From Cruorifilaria tuberocauda (Eukaryota > Nematoda > Chromadorea > Rhabditida > Onchocercidae): DNA of 64,000 nucleotides. How positions within the stretch are numbered: position 1 is the stretch's first letter; each line of letters begins with the position of its first letter. Shown here one piece after another: positions 14,816 to 26,270 of the stretch. The DNA lies in NCBI GenBank assembly GCA_013365365.1, contig JABVXU010000246.1, forward strand, positions 1 to 64,000, in the 5' to 3' direction. The notes under the pieces are model-generated. The model was given only the letters and a program-made list of their open reading frames with translations, made no database searches and was not told the origin of the DNA. Both the position numbers and the translations under genes were made by a program.

Positions 14816-17800
14816 ATGGGATGTGGTTCGTCGCATCGCAAACTTCACTCGTCGCATCGGAAATTTCACCATCCACCATATTACACACCACCAACCGAAA
14901 TTTGTAAGTTTAGCTGAATTATTGAAATTCTAAAACAAATTCTCTAAATTCAAAATTCAATGCCTCAATTACTAACTCAATTAAATCAGTAAAATTATTT
15001 TTTGCTGCGGCGATAGATTAAATCTTCTGTTTAAATTTAAAAGTTTTCTACTTAAACTGCAGATATTATTACTTTTGTCGATTTAATTTTTTCAAAAATA
15101 TTCAAGCTTTTGCTTTGCATGATTACTTTTTGAAATAATTTGAAATAATTAAATTAAATTTAATTAAGATAGAAGCTCTAATGAATTTCAGTTACTGACG
15201 TTTGAAGCTTTTTTCCCTTGCATTTCATCAAAAATAACTTTTATCAATTGCAACCTTATATCAAAAATGGTACTGAACTGAAGCGCTTTACGTTTTTCTC
15301 CTCAAAAAACAATATTAAATTATTTATATCTCATTTAAGGAATGATAATCAAGTTTATCAATATTTGAGATGTAACGATTGAATAAACAAATTACGTAAA
15401 TCTTTTGCAACTTAACGGCTTAAAATGATTAGTTTGAAATTAATTTTTTAAAAATAGTTTTATAAACTATAATGAAACTCTTGCATATAAGTAACTAACT
15501 TACTTCATCAAGCAATTATTGGCTTCTTTTCACCTCCGAAATTCTCTTTCAATAGTATTCCACTGCTTTCAGACTTTTCAAAAGTAAGAATAGAAGAGGA
15601 ATTAAATTCTTAAATAACAGAGAGTTGGAATATGTTATGAAATTATTAAGCAAACTTCTCCAATGATTGTTTCAAGAACGAATAACATAGAAATTGAGTT
15701 TTGAATATTCCAAAAAAGTAACAGTGTTTATTTTTATTTGAAAATTATCAATAACAAATAAGTAACTTTGCCTTAAATTAATTTAACAAATGCGATTAAT
15801 TTGCTAAAAATTCGATTAATTTCCTTGTTATAGAATCCGAGATGAAAAATTTATCGTTCTATTTTACTTTTACCTTTTTCAATTGATAATTTCTTTTGGG
15901 AAGAATTATAACTATCAGGAATTAATTTAAATAATCAACTTGAAACTTCAACATTGGAAAGATGATTAATACAGTACGAGAAGAAGAAAGATACAAAACA
16001 CCAAAATATTATCAAATATTGGAAGAAAGAAGGATTCGTAGCTTTAATCAGCACTAATAATGTTTATCAATTTTTAATTGACTGTTTGTAGGATTGCCGC
16101 TCAGATTAGCCAAAATTTAGGCCACAAATTTCGATAAAAGTTGACCAAAATGTAAAAGCAAAGTTATCGCAGCATTTCGTAGACGAGAACGCACTTCCAG
16201 CGGATCATTACTTTTTAATTCGTTTAAAGGCAATTAACAATTTCGATAACCGCTTCTTCCATTCAATATTAATTGTTAAAATTAGGTATATATATCTTTA
16301 TTTTAATATTTCAGTTTTGGATTCTGAAATTTCTCGATCATTTCAATCACTTATAAATTATTAACGTACCTGAATTTCCCAAATTATACAAAAAACAAAA
16401 ATGAAAACTTTTAATGACGCATTCAAACTTTAATTTTTCCGATCTGTTTTGATTGAATGTTATTATTATTTATTACTGTCGAATTATTATTAATTACTAT
16501 TATTTATTTATTTTTATTATCATTATCATTATTACTATTATTATTATTATCATTATTCTATTATTATCAATATTTCTAGTGTTATTATTATTATTATCGC
16601 ATGTCATTTATTTGAAATTTATTTGGGTGTAAAGTGGAATTTTTCGAAAGAGACAATTTGCTTTAGTTAAGTTTTCATAGCTATTGCAACCTTTTCATCA
16701 TTCTAGAAGTCATCATTAGGTTGGAGAAGTAAGTATAAGTGGTGAAAGATCTTCTAACGATGATATAAATGAGTAATCATCGAATATCACAAATAAACAT
16801 ATCTTCTCTTCATTATATCCTTTCTATTGCATAATAAGCACCTTTCGTGTGTTATCGTCATACGAATTGGAAAATTAATCTCGAAAAATCTTTCTCTGAA
16901 AGATTGAAAGGAAATGATAATTATGAAATTGAAAGAGAAAATGGAAGTATTCAGTAAACATTCATCAATTCGTGATAAATCCTGTTAAAAGTTAGACTAA
17001 AAATCAACTGGTAAAAAAGCATAAATTAATTGAAATAACAATAAACTCATTTTCAATTCTTTTTTTCTTACATTATTAACTACCATCGATTAGTTTAGCT
17101 TTACTTTAAAGTAATTTTATGATTTCAAATCTTTCTTTTTAGCAATAAAAGCGGCTATCCTAATCCAGAAATGGTACAGGCGCTGTTTAGCACGTTTAGA
17201 AGCACGACGTCGAACAACATGGAGTATTTTTACAGCATTAGAGTACGTCGGTGAACAAGATCAATTAAAGGTGACTTAATTCTTTTTCGATTTTCTTTCA
17301 ATAAAAATTAATTTGTTGCAGTTGTACAATTTTTTCAGAGAAATAATCGATACATTGAGCGAACGGAAGGATCATTTGGATCGTTATTCTTCATTAGTAC
17401 AAGGTTGTTTTTTTTTTCTTGAATTAAATTATCATGCTAAATGAAGAAAGAGATAACTTTTAATGAATAAAGGCTTTATATAAATTTTTTTAGTATATAT
17501 TATTCAATGAATCAGGTTGGATTCATGTTTAAAGAGAATTTATATCAAAACTTATTTTAGTATTTAATGTTGATTTTATCTCTATCTCTGTCTTTCTTCC
17601 CTTTCAATCAACTAAAAGTGAATTATGACAATATCATAGTAAATCTAAAAGTAAATTATCGTAATATCATAGTAAATCGTCGTCTATTTCAGTTTATTGT
17701 AGCATTCCTCACAAATCAGCGATACTTTAAAAGAAAATTAAATTTTTTCTCTTCAATCATTATCATTTTTATTTATATATATATTTTTTGAACACAGAAT

Positions 17801-20800
17801 AAGCACAAAAATGGGCAATTTTCGTTAAATGAATAAAAATTAATGAAAATGAAAAACTAGAAGATTAGGAAGCAAAATTGGGATTTTAAATTCTTCATAA
17901 TTCTCTTTGATAACTGGAAACTTGTTGTCATATAAATGATAGGAAGTGAAACAGCGGATGAGAAGAAGTTGCTGGAGATGACTCGACCAGAATCGTTCAA
18001 AATCGAAAAGGGCTATAAAGGTCCTAATATTTCATTACCGATCAAAAAAATTCACATTGATCAAATGATGGATGCTTTTAAAAGTAATAAAGTAAGCGTA
18101 CTATTTTAAATAAACCTTCAGTTAATCATTTTTAGCAAAAGTTCAGTTTTTTTTCCTTTGAAAGTGAAATTAAGCGTAAACCAAAAAAAACCAATTTCAA
18201 AACATTATAGATATGTAAGCATTATGCATAGAGTTAAGAACGAAAAAAAGATGAAAGCTTAAATACGAGAAATTTTGCAATTTTATTTTGTTGAATTCTT
18301 TCATCACTTGTTCCTAATCATAATTTATCAGTTAATTTACTACCAGTAATCATTACTTACGTCTGTAAACAAGATGTAGTTAAGAATTTGTTAATTTGAG
18401 TGATAAATTTTGGTAATCAGTAATTGATGGAATATCATTATTATTTTGTAGATAATGCATATCAGTTACATCCTATTGATATTACATGAAGCCCGACGGA
18501 TATTTAAAACACTTCCAACAGTTGTGGAAGTATCAACATCACTCTCAAAAAAAATTACTATATGCGGAGATCTTCATGGAAAATTTGATGATCTATCCAT
18601 TATTCTCTATAAGGTGCATTCCTATCACAAGTATTCGTAATAATGCTATATTAATAGTGATAATAGCATTAGTTACGGTACCAAAGAAAGTAATGAAAAA
18701 TTAATAAATAATAGTAATGAATGATAATAAATGATAATAACACTTTCCGATAAGTTGCAAGAAATTAAAAAAAGATGTAATTTACTGGAAGCAAAACGAA
18801 TTTATAATGGTGAATATTTGAATACATTGAATAGAAATTAAATATAAAATATTTAGAATGGTTATCCATCAACTGATAATCCATACATATTTAATGGTGA
18901 TTTTGTTGATCGTGGTACTCAATCGATAGAAGTATTCGTAGTACTTTGTGCATTTGTAATCTTAAATCCATCATCAATAATATTAAATCGTGGTAATCAT
19001 GAAGATCATATAATCAATTTACGATATGGTTTTGTAAAAGAACTAGTGACAAAATATAAGGTATGATATATATATTATTGATTAACTTTTCATTTTATAA
19101 TCATTTTTAGTTTAAAATAAATATTATTGATAGAATATTTTGCTGTTTTCCTTTTCCTGCTAAAAAAGTTTTTAAAGTTTACTTATATTACTTTTCAATA
19201 GTTATGATATGACTTAGATAATAAATTTACATGTTAGTTAAGTTAGCTAAGCAATATGTTCCATTTAATAAATATTTTATTTCATTTTCTAAAACATTAA
19301 AACTAGCAAAAAGTTAAAATTTAGAAATCTGCAAATGTATTGGTAAAATTATTGGAAGATATCTTCTCATGGTTACCACTTGCAACTATTATTGATAATA
19401 AGATATTTGTTGCGCACGGTGGTATTTCTGATACAACAAACTTAGATGAACTTAGAAATTTGCTACGATATCAAGTAAGTTAGTATAAGTCAGTAAATGT
19501 TCATGCGACAACGTCAGCAAGATTTGAAGTAAGAAGATGAACAAAAGCAAAGTGCAAAAAGTTTCTTTTTGTGCAGTAAATAGTCAAGTAAGTATAATCA
19601 ATCAAGGAAAAGAAAGGTTACGTACGTGTAGCTGATCAAGAAAAAAGTAAATTTACATGCTGTCTTTACCTCGCTACTGTTTCAATTTTTTATTGAAATT
19701 TCAAAAGATTTATATATCTTTTTTTAAACTTTCAAAAATTCAAAGATTTCCATTTGTGAAGAAAACATACATTTATTTATTAAATATTCAAAAGATTTTA
19801 TCTCTCGAAATTTTTTCTTCTTTATTTTTTTATTTGCAGTATGGATCAGTGATCAGGCCACCACTCTTTATTAACGGTGTAGAAGGTAAAAATGTTGATA
19901 CTAGGGAATGGAAATTAATTTTGGATATATTATGGAGTGATCCAAAAGAACAGAATGGTTGCACGGCAAATATTTTCCGCGGTGGTGGCGCATATTTTGG
20001 TCCCGATATAACTCAAGCATTTCTTGAGAAGTATGAACAAATTCATTTTGAGAAAAGAAAAGAGATAAGAAGATAACGAGTTGGTATAACTGTTTCAGTT
20101 TATTGATTGAAATTCTTTAAAAACGATTTTTTAGCAAAGTATATTTTAGTGACAGAAATAAAAATCAGTTATTTTAATTAATATTTCTAGAAATTATTTT
20201 ATGTTAGAATTAAAATTTATCTAATTAATACTGCGAATTAAATTAATTCATGATTTATATGAGAAATAAAAGAAGACATAATCTACTCAGTTATTTATTT
20301 CATGGATTAATTAGTAGAATTCATGGACAGATAATTATTCTCTTTCTATCTGTTTACTGTTTTAATTAATTAATTAATTATAATCTAAAAGGAATCAACT
20401 GGATATGATTGTAAGATCACATGAATGTAAATATGAAGGATATGAATTGACACACAACGATAAAGTATTGACGATATTTTCGGCATCAAATTACTACGAA
20501 TACGGTAGTAATCGAGGCGCATACGTTAAATTTCTCGGTACGAAGCATGAACCACATTTTGTACAGTATCAAGCTACCAAAGCTCATCGCCAGGCTATTA
20601 GCGCAAGAGAAAGGCTAGATTTTTTTTATTTAAAAAAAACTGAAATCACTCTAATTTAAATTGTTAACATAGAAGGGAAATCAGACTTCTCAAAAAAAGA
20701 AGAAATCCCAAATGATTTAAAATAGTTTAAAAATTTCCTTTTTCTTTGTAATTCAAATTATTCGTTAGTTAGTGCAATTTATCATTATTATTGATATTCC

Positions 20801-22103
20801 AATTATCGCATTGTTTATTCCATAATTCAAAATTTCTTGTCAACAATTATATTAATATGCCTCATACTATCAAAAATTATCGATAATTATATTAATGTTT
20901 GAATTTTGGCTCATAGTAAAAAGCGTAAATTATGATAGATTGGAGATAAACAATGGAAATTTATCAATTAATTAATATTATGCGAGTTATCAATTTTGTG
21001 GAATGAAGGAATGAAAATGTTTGATTAATGATAATGAGATAATCTTAGGGTTGATACCATTGAGCAATCAGCTTTGCAAAATTTGCGAGCACAATTGGAT
21101 GTATTTAGCAAACAACTTCAAAGTGAATATGAACTTTTGGATCCATCAAATACTGGTAATTCCATTTGTCATTAATTAACATGAATGGAAGGAAGAGGAT
21201 GAATTTAATTTTTAGTTTGAATTCAACCAATTTCAAATAATGAAATCATTATAAGATAATATTTAGGTAAGTATATAATAAATGTATTTACCATTATGAT
21301 AAAAAATTAATGTTCCTAATCGAAATCATCCATTTATATATTTCAAAAACTAATTTAAGGCAAAATTTCAATCCATAAATGGTGCAAATGTGTTGAAAAT
21401 GTTTCTGGCCTTAATTTACCGTGGTATTCATTAGCTCCACGACTTGTTACCGTAACTGATGATGGTAAAAATGTATTGTACATGCAAAATCAACCAACTG
21501 CACAGATTTTTAGTGGTAATAAGAAAACTATTCAGGTGGAGAAAGCTTTCTTAATTCCGTTATTTAAATATTCTTAAAAAAAGAACAAATTTCTTTTTCA
21601 GTGATTTAATTTCAATTGAATAATTAATAGAAAGAATTCTTCTCAATCAGAAATAAGTTCTTTATTTAAAAAAAGAAATTATAATATGTTCTAACCCATT
21701 GCTAATAAATTGAAATTTTTTAGAAGAAAACATATATCGTAGAAACATTGTATAGGCACAAAAATACTCTCGAAGCATTATTCCGTTTCATGGACAAGGT
21801 AAAATTATCAATTCCTTTAATATCAAATAATCAATTTCTGTTTCATCCTAAGAAACTATTTTAGTAAATAGCAATTACGCAAATAATTTTTGATTACTTG
21901 TTATTTTTTAGGATAATTCAGGCTTTGTAACTGTGGATGAATTCATTGATGCATGTAAAATATTAGGTCAATATACTCGTAATTCATTGGAAGTATCTCA
22001 TTTGGAACAAATAGCAGAAAGTATAGATTTTAATAAGGATGGTTTTATTGATTTGAATGAATTCCTGGAAGCATTCCGTCTTGTTGATAAAGGAACTGAA
22101 TAA
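14816..22103 (+). CDS. pef-1: Ser/Thr protein phosphatase with EF-hands (PPEF/rdgC, pef-1 type)
   Basis: Calcium-regulated PPP-family phosphatase; Drosophila RdgC dephosphorylates rhodopsin, and nematode PEF-1 is a sensory-neuron protein. Exons: 14816-14903, 17143-17270, 17322-17403, 17943-18091, 18452-18613, 18857-19060, 19325-19474, 19840-20030, 20392-20613, 21049-21155, 21360-21535, 21724-21798, 21912-22103. Total 1926 nt, 641 aa, phases all consistent. The N-terminus MGCGSS fits myristoylation at Gly2 plus palmitoylation at Cys3. An IQ motif ([11 protein letters not shown]) lies near residues 37-47. Catalytic metal motifs are all present: GDLHG (188-192), GDFVDRG (217-223), RGNHED (248-253), AHGGIS and VRSHEC. 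Two canonical EF-hand loops sit at the C-terminus, [12 protein letters not shown] (577-588) and [12 protein letters not shown] (617-628). The intron after exon 9 appears to be GC-AG. The first intron is 2.2 kb. An AATAAA lies at 22182-22187. The enzyme should be active. Confidence 0.96.
17612..17677. repeat. 33-bp tandem duplication in PPEF intron 3
   Basis: Two adjacent copies (17612-17644, 17645-17677) differing at about four positions; shared core AATATCATAGTAAAT. Explains part of an otherwise spurious ORF in the intron. Confidence 0.85.
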
Positions 22104-22181
22104 ATCGATTTGTAATTATTTTCTTTAGACGATCTAATGTGATCTGCTCATTGATTATTCATTAATTACTGATTTATTTTA

Positions 22182-22187
22182 AATAAA
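22182..22187 (+). terminator. Poly(A) signal of the PPEF gene
   Basis: AATAAA about 80 nt after the TAA, with a second overlapping AATAAA a few bases further on. Confidence 0.6.
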
Positions 22188-22550
22188 AATAAATCATCTT
22201 CTCCACATGATTATCGTAAATTTTATTTTGTACGAAAATGGCATAATGGATAATAATGATAATTTTCATGATTTGACGAAAAGAGTGAAAACAATTTTTC
22301 CATCAATTAGATCGATGTACTGTACAAAGCATTCGACGATATATTCGACAACATGATCAGTAAATTTTTAAAACACTACAATTATACAATACATACAACA
22401 TATTAGACAGAAAACATGAAAATGAATAGTATTAGAACACTAAACGAAATCTTAGATATAAATAAACCAATAAATTAAATATTAAATATAAATATAAAAA
22501 TAAAAAGTCAATTAAGAAAACAACAAACGTAAAAGTTAGATATTTGACCT

Positions 22551-23030
22551 TTAACCTCGATGCATACCTTCCCGTCCAGGTCTATATCTCGCCTCCCTAA
22601 CTGATCCATTACAGAGAACATAATCGGTGCCGCTTTCGTTCTGTAAAATGTATTTATTCGATAATCTTCATGAATTTAATCGAAGGAAAAATTATAAGAA
22701 ATAACTTTGAATTAAACCAAATTTATTTGGATCGGCGACAAAAGCGTAAGTTGAAAATGTGAATCGCAACATTCTTCGTTGACTATTTTCTCAATTATCC
22801 GGAACATTGTTTCGCTCTGGTATGCTATCAAATTTGCCCGCGAATCCTTCGCACCGACCGAGACATCAATAAATGTCGTGGGGATCCGACAGCAATAGCA
22901 ATTAGTTGAAATATTTCAAAACATAAGGCATCTTCTAAGAAGCCCATAGACCAAAATGCGACTAAAAACTCTTACCTGAAGCTAACCACAGAAGGAACAG
23001 ACGATCGTATTTCCTGCTTCTTTTGATAGC
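22551..23030 (-). pseudogene. Unrecognised three-exon gene candidate with apparent frameshift
   Basis: I do not recognise the product. Exon A 23030-22976 (acceptor TTATCTTAG, donor CAG|GTAAGAG), exon B 22934-22718 (acceptor CTTCTTAG, donor TTG|GTTTAA) and exon C 22640-22551 (acceptor TTTTACAG, ends TAA). The reading frame entering exon B from exon A stops at a TGA near 22850, while the frame leaving exon B into exon C is open from about 22910. The two frames differ by one base at a run of four C (plus-strand G 22880-22883). One extra base there would make all three exons phase-consistent. The region is richer in G and C than its flanks. Readable pieces are LFLLWLASEDALCFEIFQLI, SETMFRIIEKIVNEECC and RPGREGMHRG. 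A 15-nt mini-exon at 23065-23079 is possible; no start codon was found. It may be a real pseudogene, or an intact gene with an assembly error in the C run. Confidence 0.4.
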
Positions 23031-24696
23031 CTAAGATAAATTCCATGAGAACTCAATGTCTTACAGTCCTACTTCCCTTCTGTAACAAATGACACATGGA
23101 AGAGAAGAACATCTATCATATATAAGCAGAATTTGCATCAATCTCAATATATTGTATTGGCCTCATCGATCCATCCACTAATTACGCAACAGGTTACATT
23201 GACCTCATCAATACCGCAAGTGTTAGTCTAATTACACGATGCAAAAGAAATTAGATAAGTTTCCTTGAAGTATTTCCCATGTACATTGATGTAATTAGTA
23301 CTCCTTAACTATATTAGCAAGCTATCCAAATAATGATTAGGATCAAGTAAGTTTCCACCAAAGAGAAACTTATCAGATACTTTGTCTAATATTATCAAAA
23401 TCAATAAGAGAAAGAATTCATCAACAAAGGCAAGTGGTATTAGTCAACGAATCAAAAATTCTTTATAAGCTATGAAAATTAACTAAGATGACGGAAATTA
23501 TAAAAGACAAAAGCAATGAGGTAGGTTAAAACTTAATCGAAATATATAACGGAAAACTCTTAAAGCCGATTAACCTGCTTCATCTGGAATAAGTAAAGAA
23601 TTTTTAATAGTTTTTTTTTTATTTTCTAAATATTTAATATATAATTACATGAAAATGATAAGCAGTGAAAAGCTTACTCTTATAAACAAAGAGATTCAAA
23701 AAAAAATTTTTTTTTGCAGTTATCATCAAATATGCTTTTTAGAAAATGATATTGAAGGAACATATTTCGGCTGTTAGTTATCTTAGGATTGAAAGAAAAT
23801 ATTTCTGATCTTTCTTATACCTAGATTTTAAGCCAAATCATAAAATCTGAAAACAATCGGACCCAATTACTGTTCTTGAAAATTACGGTTTTTCATATTT
23901 GTTGATCTGTTTTCTCTATTATAGTATATAATTTAATAAATATTATGGAATTTTGCATGCTTTTCGTTTTTACCGCCAAGTTTGATATCACTTATTATCT
24001 AACATTTATCTTTACATTCAGCAAGAGTTGACTGTATTTGAAATTTGCATATATTGCAAAGACTCAAGCTAAGTTCATGCTAATACTTTGACTTTGGAAA
24101 ACTATGTTGCGTCAGGTTGTAAGAAATTAAAAATATCAATTAAAAATAATTCAACGATGAACTGTTTCACATGCGTTCAATTCATTTTCCAGATAAATTG
24201 CCATTTGCTAGAACAATTACAGTATCAGTCTCCAGCGAAGTGAATTGTTTATAACAAAGTTTCATATTAACTGATTGCTCAGAAACTTAATTCAATTTTT
24301 TCTTTAATTCTTTCGAGGATCTTTTCGGCCAAGAATGGCGCCACAGTAAAGAGGAAAATAAAAATCAAACGACGTGTGAAGCGTGGCACTTTGCGCTGTT
24401 GAACTGATATCAATGGTAGAATCGAGATTAAACTTACTATCCTCTTTGCATTGAATGTAAATTTATTATTTCTTATGACTGATAGTATAAAATAGCGGTT
24501 GTCAAAATTTGCATATTATCAATCTATTTGGAAATTTAGTATAAATATAATGCTGGGACATTGCTGAATCATTGTAACAAACGGAAGTTTTCTGATCGGT
24601 TGCTTGACTTGCCGACGTGGTCGGTTTTGGTTTTTTGGTTTCGGTTTGTCTGAAAAGTCGTTTCAACTGAAATCTTTTTTCTTATCAACAAAGACA

Positions 24697-25123
24697 ATGA
24701 AAGCGATGAAATTATCTGTGTTAATTGCCATCTTGATTATTGCTATGCTTGATGTGACGATGGCACGAAGGTTTGCTAAATTTTCTCTTTCGTCACTTCT
24801 TATTTTACTAATTTAAAAATTAATAATTCAATAAATGGGAAGAATAAAGCGCTTCTCTTATTTCTCTATCAGCTAAGAGATCTCGTTATCTAAAGAATGG
24901 GAAGAGCTTTTCAGCTCCAAATTTACATTTTGATTGAACCTAAGAATTAGGCGTTTTAGTTTTAGGCTATTTCAAATTAATAAAATGGATTGTTGATTAC
25001 AGAGTGAGAGAGTGCAATAACAAATGCAAAAAATATTGGCAATGTGTGGCTGATGATGAGTCAAACTGTGAGAGTCTTAAAGGAAACTGTGATTGTCGAC
25101 CGGAGCGTGACAAGCGATCGTAG
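24697..25123 (+). CDS. Small secreted six-cysteine peptide
   Basis: Unrecognised gene for a 64-aa precursor. Exon 1 is 24697-24770 and exon 2 is 25003-25123 (AG|GT donor, acceptor GATTACAG), with matching phases and a TAG stop. A start at an upstream AUG-free frame is possible but this ATG gives a clean signal peptide: MKAMK, then a hydrophobic stretch LSVLIAILIIAML, with likely cleavage after VTMA. The mature part is short, very charged and has six cysteines spaced C-x3-C-x5-C-x7-C-x6-C-x1-C, enough for three disulfides. It ends in a basic KRS tail. The intron sits just after the signal peptide, typical for secreted peptide genes. It is not a ShK, defensin or insulin pattern that I can name. 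It could be a signalling, antimicrobial or excretory-secretory peptide; nothing in the sequence decides. Confidence 0.62.
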
Positions 25124-25728
25124 CAGAATTAATACGTGTAAAACGTCATTTCTTATACAGTGATCAATCTATTTAAATCAATCCTTTCCTTTATCATTTA
25201 AATGTACTACTAAAAAAATTCGAATAAATTTCATTCATTTGCATTTCGCAAACAAAAATATGTCATACAATTAAATATAGCTCAGACCATTCAAGAATTC
25301 CTAAAAGGCTATAATTTTAAAGTAGGATGGAGCAACATATAGAAGTTTTCGCGAAATAAGTTGCAACATGGTCAGTTCATAGAGAATAATCAGGACGATA
25401 GTAGAGGTCAAGTACGATAGCCTGATGACACAAATAAAAACGAATGATTTCCAGAATGTTTGCATATTTTATCATTGTTTCACTGATTGAATAGTCCGAA
25501 ATAACAATGTTGGAGCCAATTTTTGCTGTAAAATTAACAAAGGCCGAGACAAATATTTGGTGATCTGTGCTAATCGTATCCAGCTTAAAGCTTAAATCCT
25601 AGCATGAAGTGGTATCTCACGAAGGATCGGAGTAGAGTGAAAGGCACCGCTGAAGATCGATTTAATTGATTCGATGCATCCCGGGACTGTAACACGCGCG
25701 CATGCCGTTCTCTTGCACTCATACGATG

Positions 25729-25959
25729 AATGGTAAAGAGAAATTTTTTAAATATGCAAGTATTTGCTTGCACCTACTCGTTGTCTTCACCCTCTTGCTA
25801 AGCACACTTAGCAAATCATCCGATACGTACAATCATACAGAGATGAATGTCGAGAGCGGAATTTTCATAAATTTACCTGGCCAGGAGGATCTCACCATCA
25901 GCAGGATGAAACCTTTGCGGTGTTTAGGGGAAAGACAGGTTCTCTCATTTAATTTATAA
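25729..25959 (+). CDS. Candidate secreted or membrane-anchored small protein
   Basis: An ORF starting at 25702 has a better internal ATG at 25729. From there the protein begins MNGKEKFFKYASICL and continues with a hydrophobic run (HLLVVFTLLLSTL) fitting a signal peptide, followed by a polar part with one N-glycosylation sequon (NHT) and a single late Cys (KPLRCLGERQ). It stops at TAA as a single exon. A CAG|GTTCTC donor at 25938 could instead lead to a further exon, but none was found before the convergent gene at 26271. Family unknown. Confidence 0.35.
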   Translation, partial: NGKEKFFKYASICLHLLVVFTLLLSTLSKSSDTYNHTEMNVESGIFINLPGQEDLTISRMKPLRCLGERQVLSFNL

Positions 25960-26270
25960 AATCAGCAGGTTAGAAATTATCTGGTTAGAAGTTTTTGCAA
26001 TTTTTGGAGTGTATTTCTAACCACATGTTCGGAATAGATGAATTTGGATATTTATACTCATAAATTTACAAATTTCGATAACATTGAAATGATCAAACTG
26101 AATTAAAGAAAAGATGGACTCAAACATAAGAAGTTTCCATAAGGTTTAATTCCGTTTTACTCTAACTGAATTAGATTTTCATATAAATCTATTTTTGGTA
26201 TAAAAAATCTGTAGGAAAGAAAGGCAATCCTAAATTTTTAATCGTCCACCAAAAACAACTTGAACAAATA

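Noticed and set aside
19657..20076. 139-aa plus-strand ORF as a complete gene
   Set aside because: Only 19840-20030 is coding (PPEF exon 8); the flanks are intron read-through.
24250..24402. Very basic short frame (KNGATVKRKIKIKRRVKRG) ending in TGA, plus strand
   Set aside because: Looks peptide-like, and a MLRQ mini-exon upstream could be joined, but start and splice support are speculative and no family matches.
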